From: Aerococcus suis
GTDB lineage: Bacteria > Bacillota > Bacilli > Lactobacillales > Aerococcaceae
Length of the DNA stretch: 64,000 nt
Reading direction: 5' to 3'
Assembly: GCF_900176325.1 (NCBI RefSeq)
Contig: NZ_FWXK01000002.1
Span: forward strand, 62,001-126,000
Shown here: positions 8,070 to 18,023 of the stretch, piece by piece
Layout of the letters: each line of letters opens with the position of its first letter
How positions within the stretch are numbered: position 1 is the stretch's first letter
The notes under the pieces: generated by a model
Databases searched by the model: none
What the model saw: only the letters and a program-made list of their open reading frames with translations
What the model was told of the DNA's origin: nothing
Made by a program: the position numbers and the translations under genes

Positions 8070-9191
8070 ATGACAGAAATAACAGTCGGTGACTTTATTC
8101 ATCAATTTGAACAGTATGCACCAGTAAAATTTGCAGTACCTGGTGATCCGGTAGGGTTACATTTTGGCTCAAGAAAACAAGTGATTCATCGGATGATGGT
8201 TACTTTAGATGTTAGACCAGAAGTGGTTGATGAAGCCATTGAAAAAAATATTGATTTTATATTTGCCCATCATCCACCTATTTTCAAAGCACCTGATAAA
8301 TTAGATGCCGATGATCAGCAACAAGCGATGTATATTAAACTGATAAAAAATAATATTGCCGTTTATGCTGCGCATACTAATTTGGATGCGGCACCTGGGG
8401 GGATGAATGATTGGCTTGCTGATCTCTATCAAATTAACGATATTGAAGTATTGTCTCCACATACTCATGTTAGTTATTACCGAGTTAATGCCTATATTCC
8501 AACAGAATCTGTTGCTTCAATCCATCAAGAATTAATCACTGCTGGATATGGCAAGTTTGGCAATTATAGTGGCGTTTACTATGAATTAAATGGGCAAGGC
8601 CACTTCACACCAGAATCTGGGGCCAATCCGACTATCGGAGCTGTAAATGTTGATGAAACAGTTGAAGAGACATTATATAGTCTCTTATGTCGAGAAGATG
8701 AGTGGCAAGCATGTGTAGACTTAATAACCGAAAAACATCCCTATGAAGAACCCGTAATCGATGTGGTTCAGTTAGCGAATCTCAACCAACCGATTGGAAT
8801 TGGTCGAATTGGGAATTTAAAAGATCCGATGCCAATTGAAGATTACATTCAACTGATTAAAGACAAAACAGGTGTGAATGGTTTGCGAGCCGTTTTAGCT
8901 GATGACAAGCGATTAGTAAAACGAGTTGCGGTATTAGGTGGTGATGGTGGAAAATATTATCCTGAAGCCTTGGCTAAAGGCGCAGATACATTTATTACCG
9001 GTGATATTTACTATCATGTGGGGCATGATATGATTGCAGACGGGTTGAATGCGATTGATCCTGGACATCACTTTGAAAGTATTTGTAAATCAAAATTAAC
9101 CCAATTATTTAGCGACTGGCAAGAAGCCAATGAATGGCAAATGACAATTATGCCAAGTGAATTAAATACTGATCCATTCACATTTTATTAA
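8070..9191 (+). CDS. Nif3-like dinuclear metal-centre protein (YqfO type)
   Basis: Nif3/DUF34 proteins form toroidal hexamers with a dinuclear metal site; their biochemical role is still not settled. Metal ligands are visible as AHHPP (H67, H68), HTNLD near 103-107 and HHFES near the C-terminus. At 373 aa it is the long form, with a PII/CutA-like domain inserted in the middle (about 125-230, including HPYEEPV). I start it at ATG 8070, 10 bases after GGAGG; an upstream in-frame start at 8049 overlaps trmK and has no site. Co-transcribed with trmK, and ends 13 bases before pepT. Confidence 0.9.
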   Translation: MTEITVGDFIHQFEQYAPVKFAVPGDPVGLHFGSRKQVIHRMMVTLDVRPEVVDEAIEKNIDFIFAHHPPIFKAPDKLDADDQQQAMYIKLIKNNIAVYAAHTNLDAAPGGMNDWLADLYQINDIEVLSPHTHVSYYRVNAYIPTESVASIHQELITAGYGKFGNYSGVYYELNGQGHFTPESGANPTIGAVNVDETVEETLYSLLCREDEWQACVDLITEKHPYEEPVIDVVQLANLNQPIGIGRIGNLKDPMPIEDYIQLIKDKTGVNGLRAVLADDKRLVKRVAVLGGDGGKYYPEALAKGADTFITGDIYYHVGHDMIADGLNAIDPGHHFESICKSKLTQLFSDWQEANEWQMTIMPSELNTDPFTFY

Positions 9192-9204
9192 GGAGGAAAA
9201 CATT

Positions 9205-10458
9205 ATGTACGACGTTAATACCGATTTATTGTTAGAAAAATTTTTGGCTTATGTAAAAGAAGATACGCAATCAAATCCAGATAATTCTAAAAGCGTTCCG
9301 TCTTCAGAAAATCAAGTCGTGTTTTTAAAAAAATTAAAACAATCATTAGAAGAAATGGGCTTATCCAGTATTCAATTTAATCAGGATGATGCTTATGTGA
9401 CAGCCGTTCTACCAAGTAATGATGAGGATCATAGTTATCCAACGATTGGCTTTTTTGCTCATGTCGATACAGCAGATTTTAATGGCAAAAATGTGAGTCC
9501 TCAAATTATTGAAGATTATCCAGGAGGGAACATTTCTCTTGGAAATTCAGGTTACCAATTAACTCCTGAAGAGTTTCCAGCTTTGAATCATTATCAAGGA
9601 CAAACATTAATCACAACTGATGGAACGACACTATTAGGTGCAGATGATAAAGCTGGTATCGCTGAAATTGTGACTGCTATTACGTATTTAATGGCACATC
9701 CAGAAATAAAACATGGCGATATTAAAGTAGCATTTGGTCCCGATGAAGAAATTGGTATCGGCGCTTCACGTTTTAATGTTGAACGTTTTGATGCAGATTT
9801 TGCGTATACAATGGACGGAGGTCCACTAGGGGAATTACAATTTGAAACATTTAATGGCGCTCAAGCAAAATTTGTGGTAACAGGTAAAAATGTTCATCCG
9901 GGAACGGCAAAAGGAACGATGATTAATGCGTTACAAGTTGCGATTGATTTCCATCAAGCGTTACCGCAATCAGATCGACCTGAGAAAACGAGTGGTCGAG
10001 AAGGCTTTTATCATTTACTTGATTTAAATGGTAATGTGGAATCAGCAACGGGAGAATACATTATTCGTGACCATAGTCGTGAAAAATTTGAAGAACGTAA
10101 ACGCTTATTCCAAACAACGGCTGACCAAATTAATAATGAATTTGGTCGCGAAGTGATTGCGGTTTCAATAACGGATCAATACTATAATATGGGTGATGTG
10201 ATTAAAAATGATTTCCGTCCGATAACATTAGCTAAACAAGCTTTTGAAAAAATTGGTATTGAACCTGACACAGCAGCTGTTCGCGGAGGAACAGATGGCT
10301 CTACCTTAACATTTAATGGCTTACCAACGCCTAATATATTTGCTGGCGGAGAAAATATGCATGGTCGCTTTGAATATGTCAGTTTACAAACGATGGAAAA
10401 AGCGGCTCAGGTTATCGTTGGCATCGTTGAAGCGTCACGTGACTATAACACACTATAA
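9205..10458 (+). CDS. pepT: Peptidase T (tripeptide aminopeptidase)
   Basis: PepT is a cytoplasmic zinc aminopeptidase (family M20B) that removes the N-terminal residue from tripeptides, a nutritional activity in peptide-using lactic acid bacteria. The 417-aa protein shows the metal ligands AHVDTAD (H86, D88), GADDKAG near 148, catalytic DEEIG near 182 and the C-terminal metal histidine in the AGGENMHGRFE stretch. The ATG follows AGGAGG by 8 bases. It lies 13 bases after the Nif3-like gene, so it probably shares its transcript. Confidence 0.95.
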   Translation: MYDVNTDLLLEKFLAYVKEDTQSNPDNSKSVPSSENQVVFLKKLKQSLEEMGLSSIQFNQDDAYVTAVLPSNDEDHSYPTIGFFAHVDTADFNGKNVSPQIIEDYPGGNISLGNSGYQLTPEEFPALNHYQGQTLITTDGTTLLGADDKAGIAEIVTAITYLMAHPEIKHGDIKVAFGPDEEIGIGASRFNVERFDADFAYTMDGGPLGELQFETFNGAQAKFVVTGKNVHPGTAKGTMINALQVAIDFHQALPQSDRPEKTSGREGFYHLLDLNGNVESATGEYIIRDHSREKFEERKRLFQTTADQINNEFGREVIAVSITDQYYNMGDVIKNDFRPITLAKQAFEKIGIEPDTAAVRGGTDGSTLTFNGLPTPNIFAGGENMHGRFEYVSLQTMEKAAQVIVGIVEASRDYNTL

Positions 10459-10506
10459 GTTATAAACCGGACTTCATAGTGACTTAATCTTAGAAAGGAA
10501 TATGGG

Positions 10507-13500
10507 ATGAGTTTACAATTTACATTAATTCAGGAGACCAACTCAGGACGTGAGAAAGTCTTTGAAGATATCCTAAAATTTTTAGGCGAATCAACCAAAA
10601 ATCGGGTATTTTATTTAACGCCTGAACATATGAAGTTTGAAATGGAAATGTTTGTTCTAAACCATATTGAAGAGCTAACATCTCAACAAGATGAAGTTGC
10701 TATGATGCGGCTAAACGTCTATAGCTTTAGACGTTTAGCCTGGTTTTTAGCGCAGCAAACGGATTATCAAGAGAGTCGTCATTTATCTGATGTCGGGCAA
10801 ATGATGGTTATTCAAAAAGTATTGTCATATTTAAAAGACGATTTAACGGTTTATCGTGGAGAAGTTAATCGGATTGGCTTTATGCAAAAATTAAAAGATC
10901 TATTTAATGAACTCATAAATGGCAATATTTCGAGTGAAACGTTATCAACAATTACTGACTCAGATGGTGATGACTCATTATTGATAGCTAGCCAGAAAAA
11001 TAAATTAAGTGAGCTACATCAAATCTATGCTTATTATGAAAATTGGTTAGCAAATCAAAAGATTTCTAAAAGTACAATTTACGATGATTTATTTCAACAA
11101 ATACAAGGGCTTGATTTGGAACATATTATGGTGGTTGTTGATGGCTTTAAGCGGTTTAATGCCGGAGAAAAACGTGTTTTAGGCGCTTTGTTAACTAAAG
11201 TTCCTAAAATGCATCTTATTTTAACCTTAGATCAGCCTTTTATTGATCATGCGCCTCAATGGGACGATGTCTTTATTGCTACCGGCACGATTTACTATGA
11301 AATGTATCATTTTGCTAAAGAACAAGGAATTCCAGTAAACCAGGACATCTATGGATCGACCGTTTGTCAATATCATCCAGGAATTAAAAGATTAGATCAA
11401 TTGATGCAGCACGACAATCTAAGTCAAGGTAAACAAGTGATTGATCAGTCAACTCAAGCGGAGTTAGAAGATGTGGTTCATCTTTTCAAGGCAGAGACCA
11501 CGTATATTGAAGCTAACGAAGTAGCTAATCGTATTCATCAATTAGTTTCAAAAAATAATTATCGATATCAAGATATTCAAGTATTAATGCGCGATACAGC
11601 GTTATATCAAAATAGCTTAATTCCTGCTCTAGAGAGAAATAAGACGCCGTACTTTTTAGATGAGCAAGAAACAATGGATCGCCACCCATTGTATCGGATG
11701 TTAACCGCTATTTATAATATTTATCAATATAATTGGCGGTATCAAGATGTTTTCAATTTATTACGTAGTGAACTTTTAGTTCCTAAGCAATGGCAAACAT
11801 CAGCTGAGCATCCGCTAACAGGAAGAGAATACCGAGAACTTATTGATCGTGTTGAAAATATTGTTTTGAAAAATGGATACGAAGGTAAATTTTGGTGGAA
11901 TAAACGTCAGTCTTGGCAATTTCGGCGAATTAATGAGGATGGAGAGGTTATTCAAACAGAAGCTGAACAACATCTTGAAATTGAGAGTAATCGGATTCGC
12001 CTATTTTTAGCGCAAACATTACAACCTTTATTTGATTCTTGGGATACTGAGTCAGATACATTATCTATTCTGACACAATTTTATCGATTCTTATCTTCCA
12101 ATCATGTGGCTGAGAGATTAGGCACGTGGCGGGATGACCAATTAGCTGAAGGCGATTTACAAGGCGCCCGTCATCATGAACAAGCATGGCAAACCTTTGT
12201 TACTATATTGGATGAATATGTACAACTGTTTGAAAAAGAACCATTTCATCCTTCTCAATTTTTTGACTTATTAACGACTGCATTTCAAGAAGCAAAATTT
12301 AGTATTGTCCCACCAACAATGGACAGCGTTACCATTTCAACATTAGATAGACCACGATTGAACCAAAAGAAAGTCACTTTTATAGTTGGTTTGACAAAAG
12401 GAGCGTTACCTAAAACCTTTACGGATTCCTCATTAATGACTCAAGAAGATCGTGAATTACTTGAGCCACGTTTAAACTGGAATCAAAAATTATCACCATC
12501 CGCTAAAATAAAAAGGAATGATGAAAAATTTTTAGCTTATAAAGGCTTTTTGTCTGCTTCGGAACATCTTTTTTTAAGCTATCCTTTTAATGACGAAAAT
12601 GATGCGTTAGCCGAAGCTTCTCCATATATTAATTGGTTAGTAACAGAGTGTAACCTTCCAATCAAAAAAGTGACGAGTGATTTATCAACACAAACATTTG
12701 GTGGATGGCAATCGCAATTAGATGCTTTCATCCAAGCTAAGCGTCAATCACAGGAAGAACAAGTGATTCTTTCTCCGAAATGGCATCAGTTGCTCAGTCA
12801 GATTACAGAGAAAGTATCTAATCGCCAAGGTTTGAATCATTTGTTACATAGTACAGATTATAAAAATAAAGTTGTCAACTTACCTTCAAGTTTAGCAAAA
12901 GAATTGTATGGTCAGCATTTAAGATTATCCATTTCTCAACTAGAAATGTACAATCGTGATCCGTTTAGCTTCTTTATGCGTTATGGGTTACGGTTAAATG
13001 AAAGAGATATTTTTACCTTATCTCCGTTAGAAACGGGGACGTATTATCACGCGGTCCTTGACTATGTTGTCAAAATGGTTCAAAAGGACCAACTTAATCT
13101 AGGGTCATTAACCGAACAAGAATTAAAAAAATACGCTGAAATTGCGTTTAGTGAGTTAAAACAAATTGACATGCATCCCGAATTTACCATTTTAACAAGC
13201 TCGCAAATTATGAACCAATTGGGCCAACGAATGGATTTAAAATTATGGCAATTATTAAAACAAATCGAGCAACAACAAAAAGATACCGAGTTTAATACAA
13301 TTGAAACTGAAAAAGCCTTTGGGTTTGACAGAAGTTACGCTTATCAGTTGTTACTACCTGATGGGGATACAATTGATTTGCGGGGGAAAATTGACCGTAT
13401 CGACAAAGTGGATTATGAAGGAAAAACATATCTGCAAATTGTTGATTATAAATCGAATCATAATGTTAAAGTTGACTTTAGTAAGATTTATACCGGTCGT

Positions 13501-14085
13501 CAATTACAATTATATACTTATTTAGCTGTCGCATTGAACTTATATCAAGCGACATTGTCTAAGGATGTATTACCGTTTGGAGCTTTCTATCAAAATATCA
13601 ATTTAGCCAAACAAACAATAAAAACGCAAAGTGAGTGGGATAAAAAAGTTACAGATTCGGTTCAGAAACGTTATCAATTATCTGGTTATGTGCTAGGGGA
13701 TATTGACTTATTAAAAGCAGTAGATGAGTCGTTTAATACAAAACGAAAATCTCAAGTTTATCATGCCGAACTAACCCAAAAGGATACGTTTAATAAGAAA
13801 AATAGTTATCAATTAAGTGATGAAGAATTTCAGTTAATGTTGGCATTTGTTAAAGAAAGAATTCAACAAACAGCAACGAAGATAAAATCAGGATATATTC
13901 AATTGGAACCGTTCAAGGATGATAACTTTACATTATCAAAAACAGCTCCTTATCGTTCGGTCTCATTATTTGATGTCACTGAACCAGAACAACCTTATCG
14001 AGAAGAGACTGATTTGAAGAATAAATCAGAATTCTTTAAACAGGTCAAAAAAGACTTACAGGAAGGAGAAGAAGATAATGAGTAA
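10507..14085 (+). CDS. addB: Helicase-exonuclease subunit B, RexB-like AddB
   Basis: AddB (RexB in streptococci and lactococci) is half of the AddAB/RexAB nuclease that processes double-strand ends for RecA. The N-terminus (VFYLTPEHMKFEMEMFV) matches the inactive-helicase start. The C-terminal RecB-type nuclease motif GKIDRID...VDYKSN lies near 955-980. There is no Walker A where AddB of bacilli has one, and I see only two cysteines in the whole chain (about 288 and 718), so the C-terminal 4Fe-4S cluster of Bacillus AddB is absent, as in RexB. It is 1192 aa and overlaps addA by 8 bases. A 12-bp inverted repeat lies inside the gene at 10709-10740. Confidence 0.92.
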   Translation: MSLQFTLIQETNSGREKVFEDILKFLGESTKNRVFYLTPEHMKFEMEMFVLNHIEELTSQQDEVAMMRLNVYSFRRLAWFLAQQTDYQESRHLSDVGQMMVIQKVLSYLKDDLTVYRGEVNRIGFMQKLKDLFNELINGNISSETLSTITDSDGDDSLLIASQKNKLSELHQIYAYYENWLANQKISKSTIYDDLFQQIQGLDLEHIMVVVDGFKRFNAGEKRVLGALLTKVPKMHLILTLDQPFIDHAPQWDDVFIATGTIYYEMYHFAKEQGIPVNQDIYGSTVCQYHPGIKRLDQLMQHDNLSQGKQVIDQSTQAELEDVVHLFKAETTYIEANEVANRIHQLVSKNNYRYQDIQVLMRDTALYQNSLIPALERNKTPYFLDEQETMDRHPLYRMLTAIYNIYQYNWRYQDVFNLLRSELLVPKQWQTSAEHPLTGREYRELIDRVENIVLKNGYEGKFWWNKRQSWQFRRINEDGEVIQTEAEQHLEIESNRIRLFLAQTLQPLFDSWDTESDTLSILTQFYRFLSSNHVAERLGTWRDDQLAEGDLQGARHHEQAWQTFVTILDEYVQLFEKEPFHPSQFFDLLTTAFQEAKFSIVPPTMDSVTISTLDRPRLNQKKVTFIVGLTKGALPKTFTDSSLMTQEDRELLEPRLNWNQKLSPSAKIKRNDEKFLAYKGFLSASEHLFLSYPFNDENDALAEASPYINWLVTECNLPIKKVTSDLSTQTFGGWQSQLDAFIQAKRQSQEEQVILSPKWHQLLSQITEKVSNRQGLNHLLHSTDYKNKVVNLPSSLAKELYGQHLRLSISQLEMYNRDPFSFFMRYGLRLNERDIFTLSPLETGTYYHAVLDYVVKMVQKDQLNLGSLTEQELKKYAEIAFSELKQIDMHPEFTILTSSQIMNQLGQRMDLKLWQLLKQIEQQQKDTEFNTIETEKAFGFDRSYAYQLLLPDGDTIDLRGKIDRIDKVDYEGKTYLQIVDYKSNHNVKVDFSKIYTGRQLQLYTYLAVALNLYQATLSKDVLPFGAFYQNINLAKQTIKTQSEWDKKVTDSVQKRYQLSGYVLGDIDLLKAVDESFNTKRKSQVYHAELTQKDTFNKKNSYQLSDEEFQLMLAFVKERIQQTATKIKSGYIQLEPFKDDNFTLSKTAPYRSVSLFDVTEPEQPYREETDLKNKSEFFKQVKKDLQEGEEDNE
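10709..10740 (+). repeat. Perfect 12-bp inverted repeat inside addB
   Basis: GGCTAAACGTCT (10709-10720) and AGACGTTTAGCC (10729-10740) are perfect complements with an 8-base loop, about 200 bases into the coding frame. The codons fall in a conserved stretch (RLNVYSFRRLAW), so the repeat may be chance, but it would form a very stable mRNA hairpin. Confidence 0.6.
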
Positions 14086-17000
14086 CATTCCAAAACGCGA
14101 TCCGCAATCATTATTTACTGACAATCAGTGGCAGGCTATTCACGAAGATGGACATAATTTACTATTGTCAGCTTCTGCTGGTTCAGGGAAAACGAGTGTT
14201 TTAGTCCAACGAATTATTGCTAAGATAAAAAAAGGTGTTAGTATCAAACGGCTGCTAGTCGTTACTTTTACTGAGCGAGCAGCTGGTGAAATGAAAGAAC
14301 GTCTAGAAAAAGAATTAAGAAACTTAGTCAATCAGACCTCTGATACGGGAAAACAACGATTCTATATTCAACAAATACAATCATTACCAGAAGCTGATAT
14401 TTCAACTATTGACGCTTTTTGTCGTCAAGTGATTTTACGATTTTATTATCTAATAGACCTTGATCCGGTTTATCGTTTGTTAACGGATAAAACAGAAATT
14501 TCATTACAACGGCAAAAGGTATGGCAACAATTAAAAGAAGAATGGCTAGCTGTAGGAGACGAGGATTATCTGATTGTCCATAATAATTTTTCCAATGGGC
14601 AGAGCGATAAAGCGGTCGATGATTTAGTATATTCACTATATGACAAAGCTAGGGTTCATGCGAATCCAAAACAATGGTTAGAGGAATTGCTTCACTTATA
14701 CGATGGCAATGAAACGTTCGGTGACTCACAATTATTTCAAGATTATATCCAGCCGATGGTATTGAGTGAAATTGAGCGACTAAAGAATCGCCTCTTCCAA
14801 TTAAAACAACAATTACCAACTGCTGAAGCCGACCCATTTAAAAAGTTAAGTGATGATATCGACAGTATAATCGAACGATTCAATCAAATTAAACAGCTAT
14901 TACAAGTTAGTTATCAACAAGCTTTTGACTTAGCTCATAGCAAACTCCCAATTAAAACGAGCGTCAGCAAAAAAGGGCTAACGGATGAAGAAAAGGATAT
15001 ATACAAAGAATACGCTGATAGATTCAAAGCAATCAAGGATGATTTCAATAAAAAAATAGTTCCCAAATATTTAGCGTTTAATGATGCAACTCAGACGCAA
15101 TTTCATCATGAAGCATATCAAATCGCCAAAGCAACGATTCAGGTACTGATACGTTTCTTATCTAAGATGGAAGAACAAAAGCGAAAAGATGCTGTTATGG
15201 ATTTCTCTGATATTGAAGGATATACGTATCAGATTTTAACGTCACCTTCTAAAAATCAAGCGGGTGAGACTGTTAGTGAAGCAAAAATATATTATCAATC
15301 GCTCTTTGAAGAAATATTGATTGATGAGTACCAAGACGTGAATGCGTTACAGGAAGCCATTTTAACGACCATTTCACGTGGTAATAATATGTTCATGGTT
15401 GGAGATGTTAAACAAAGTATTTATCGTTTTCGTTTCGCTGAGCCTCAATTATTTATTCAAAAATTCGAAGATTATGCTGATGGAGAGAATGGAAATCGCA
15501 TCATTTTAGCTGAAAATTTCCGTAGTCGGAATAATGTGTTGCAATTTACGAATTACATTTTTCGACAAATAATGGATAAAACAGTCGGTCAAATTACTTA
15601 TGATGATACCGCTGCTTTAGTCAATGGGTTCAAAGATTTTAAAGGTGAAACCAATCAATTTAATACAGAAGTGTTGATGTATGAATCGACGTCAGAAGAT
15701 GACGATAATCGCTATTCAGAAAAAGGAGAAAAGGATTCATCTTCAAGTAATTTTACAGGTGATGAAGGGGAAATCACCTTAATGGCGCAAAAGATTAAGC
15801 GAATGATTCAACACAAATTTAAAATTTACGATAAAACCCTCAAACAAATGCGTCCGATTACTTATAGGGATATTGTTATTTTAGCAAGTTCAAGAACACG
15901 TTATTTGGATATTGAGAAAGTATTTGAAACATATCATATTCCGTTACATTTAGATAAATCCACCAACTATTTTCAACGGATTGAAATGTTGGTTATGTTA
16001 AATGTTTTACGTCTCGTTGATAATCCTGATCAAGATATTCCGTTAGCTTCGGTTTTACGATCACCTATTCTTAATTTGAGCGAACCTGAATTAGCTAACA
16101 TTCGATTAGCTAATCAAAATGGGTCTTATTATCAAGCGTTTCTAGCTTATCTTGAGCAAGCAGATTTAGAAGATAATTTGGCCAAGAAATTAAAACAATT
16201 TGATTATTGGCTAGAGAATTGGCGGAATATGGCGAGAGATCATGCCATCTCAGAGTTAATTTGGCAGATTTATTTGGATACTGGATTTTTAACATATGTT
16301 AGTGGAATGCCTAATGGGGAACAACGGCAGCGTAATTTACATGGTTTATATCAAAGAGCTGTTAATTTTGAGAATTCAGGATTCAAAGGATTGTTTCAAT
16401 TTATCCAATTTGTAGAGGCTATTCTCTCTCAAGATAACGATTTAGAAACACCTCAGGTTATTGATGAAGACATGAATAATGTCTCAGTGATGACAGTTCA
16501 TGCGTCAAAAGGATTGGAATTTCCAGTCGTCTTTTATTTAAATTTCACACAAAAATTTAATACTGAGGATGTTAAACAGCCATATATAGCAAGTGATGCC
16601 ATTGGACTAGGGGTAGAAATTAATAATCTAAGTAAACAAGTGAGTTACCAGGATCCTTTATTCCAACTAGCTAAAATCGAAGAGAAGCAACAACTCTTAG
16701 CCGAAGAGATGCGTAAACTTTACGTTGCCCTAACAAGAGCAGAACAGAAGCTTATTTTAGTTGGTAAAGTAAAAGATTGGGATAAAGCAGTGACTGTTTG
16801 GGGTAATATGGTGAGTGAAGACGAGTTGATTCCGTCTACTAATCGCTTAAACGCTCAATCTTTAGCAGATTGGATAATGCCCGCTATTTTAAGGCATAAG
16901 AATAGTCAAAATGTGAATCATGTGTTAGATATTCCTATTTTACCGTCCAAAGAACTAACTAATCTTCTTAAAATTGAAGTTGTGAATGAAGAATCATTAA

Positions 17001-17812
17001 GTAAAAGGCATAACACTAGTACAGTCGAGTCAGAGGTCGATAACGATATTAACCTGCAAATGCTTGATATTGATATCGATAACCTTCCAGATGTGAATTG
17101 GAAATATGCATATAGACAAGCGATTAAAACAACTAGTTATCAATCGGTTAGTGAATTAAAACGACTGATGCAAGATCCTGATGAAGAGGAATTGACGCCT
17201 TTTCAAATTCAAAAGCAAAATAGTATGCGTTATACGAGTGATACGTTTGAAGGGCCCCAATTTATTCAGAAAGCAATTAAAGTAGCAACACCTCAAGCGA
17301 TTGGGACAGCTACTCATTTATTAATGCAACGCGTGCCTTTAGACACGATGCCTACGACTGATTCGCTCCGTAATTTATTTACGCAGTTAGCTAAAAAAGG
17401 GGTAGTGAATCAAAAATTAGAAACAGCGATTGACTTCGATAACTTGGCCGCTTTTTTTGCCACCGATATGGGACAGCTTTTATTACGCGAACATCACGAT
17501 TTATATCGTGAAGAAAGTTTTTCTTTGATGTTACCTGCTAATGAAATTTTTGATGAAACAGGGCTAGAAGACCGATTATTAGTTCATGGAACGATCGATG
17601 GCTTTATTTTAAAATCAGATCATATTATTTTATATGATTTCAAAACTGACCGCCTTAATTATTTAAATCCTGGTCAGCAAGAAAAAACGTTAAGAGAGCG
17701 ATATGAAACACAAATTTCATTGTATGCTAAAGCTTTAGAAGCGATTTGGGGGCGACCAGTAACCAAAAAAGTTCTTATTAGCTTAGATACAGTTAAAAAT
17801 TTTTATATTTAG
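14078..17812 (+). CDS. addA: Helicase-nuclease subunit A, AddA/RexA
   Basis: AddA is the motor and one of the two nucleases of the AddAB complex. The UvrD-like helicase has Walker A ASAGSGKT at 31-39, motif II IDEYQDVN near 416-423 and the C-terminal helicase motifs TVHASKGLEFPVV and RKLYVALTRA. The RecB-family nuclease at the end has LYDFKTDR near 1185-1192 and the Q...LY...A motif after it. At 1244 aa it has the normal length. Its ATG lies inside the last codons of addB (8-base overlap), after GGAAGGAGAAG, so the two subunits are translated together. Confidence 0.95.
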   Translation: MSNIPKRDPQSLFTDNQWQAIHEDGHNLLLSASAGSGKTSVLVQRIIAKIKKGVSIKRLLVVTFTERAAGEMKERLEKELRNLVNQTSDTGKQRFYIQQIQSLPEADISTIDAFCRQVILRFYYLIDLDPVYRLLTDKTEISLQRQKVWQQLKEEWLAVGDEDYLIVHNNFSNGQSDKAVDDLVYSLYDKARVHANPKQWLEELLHLYDGNETFGDSQLFQDYIQPMVLSEIERLKNRLFQLKQQLPTAEADPFKKLSDDIDSIIERFNQIKQLLQVSYQQAFDLAHSKLPIKTSVSKKGLTDEEKDIYKEYADRFKAIKDDFNKKIVPKYLAFNDATQTQFHHEAYQIAKATIQVLIRFLSKMEEQKRKDAVMDFSDIEGYTYQILTSPSKNQAGETVSEAKIYYQSLFEEILIDEYQDVNALQEAILTTISRGNNMFMVGDVKQSIYRFRFAEPQLFIQKFEDYADGENGNRIILAENFRSRNNVLQFTNYIFRQIMDKTVGQITYDDTAALVNGFKDFKGETNQFNTEVLMYESTSEDDDNRYSEKGEKDSSSSNFTGDEGEITLMAQKIKRMIQHKFKIYDKTLKQMRPITYRDIVILASSRTRYLDIEKVFETYHIPLHLDKSTNYFQRIEMLVMLNVLRLVDNPDQDIPLASVLRSPILNLSEPELANIRLANQNGSYYQAFLAYLEQADLEDNLAKKLKQFDYWLENWRNMARDHAISELIWQIYLDTGFLTYVSGMPNGEQRQRNLHGLYQRAVNFENSGFKGLFQFIQFVEAILSQDNDLETPQVIDEDMNNVSVMTVHASKGLEFPVVFYLNFTQKFNTEDVKQPYIASDAIGLGVEINNLSKQVSYQDPLFQLAKIEEKQQLLAEEMRKLYVALTRAEQKLILVGKVKDWDKAVTVWGNMVSEDELIPSTNRLNAQSLADWIMPAILRHKNSQNVNHVLDIPILPSKELTNLLKIEVVNEESLSKRHNTSTVESEVDNDINLQMLDIDIDNLPDVNWKYAYRQAIKTTSYQSVSELKRLMQDPDEEELTPFQIQKQNSMRYTSDTFEGPQFIQKAIKVATPQAIGTATHLLMQRVPLDTMPTTDSLRNLFTQLAKKGVVNQKLETAIDFDNLAAFFATDMGQLLLREHHDLYREESFSLMLPANEIFDETGLEDRLLVHGTIDGFILKSDHIILYDFKTDRLNYLNPGQQEKTLRERYETQISLYAKALEAIWGRPVTKKVLISLDTVKNFYI

Positions 17813-17815
17813 GGC

Positions 17816-17845
17816 TTGCATTTTTATAAATACCCGTGCTATAAT
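17816..17845 (+). promoter_or_regulatory. Promoter of tRNA-Gly
   Basis: TTGCAT (17816-17821) and TATAAT (17840-17845) are 18 bases apart, with TGC just before the -10 (extended -10). It starts immediately after the addA stop. Confidence 0.7.
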
Positions 17846-17879
17846 ATATTTTGTCGTTAGGAAATATGTTATAGCACAT

Positions 17880-17950
17880 GCGGGTGTAGTTTAGTGGTAA
17901 AACTACAGCCTTCCAAGCTGTTGTCGCGAGTTCGATTCTCGTCACCCGCT
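17880..17950 (+). tRNA. tRNA-Gly (anticodon TCC)
   Basis: A 71-base cloverleaf: acceptor GCGGGTG/CACCCGC, anticodon loop CTTCCAA with TCC reading GGA, variable loop of four bases, T-loop TTCGATT and discriminator T. CCA is not encoded. It has its own promoter and terminator, so it is a single-gene unit. Confidence 0.96.
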
Positions 17951-17960
17951 TAATATAGAA

Positions 17961-17991
17961 GAGTGAGACTGATTTGGTCTCACTCTTTTTT
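17961..17991 (+). terminator. Intrinsic terminator after tRNA-Gly
   Basis: GAGTGAGAC (17961-17969) pairs with GTCTCACTC (17977-17985), followed by six T. Confidence 0.9.
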
Positions 17992-18023
17992 GCTGAATAA
18001 ATGATATGAGAGGTGAATCATTA

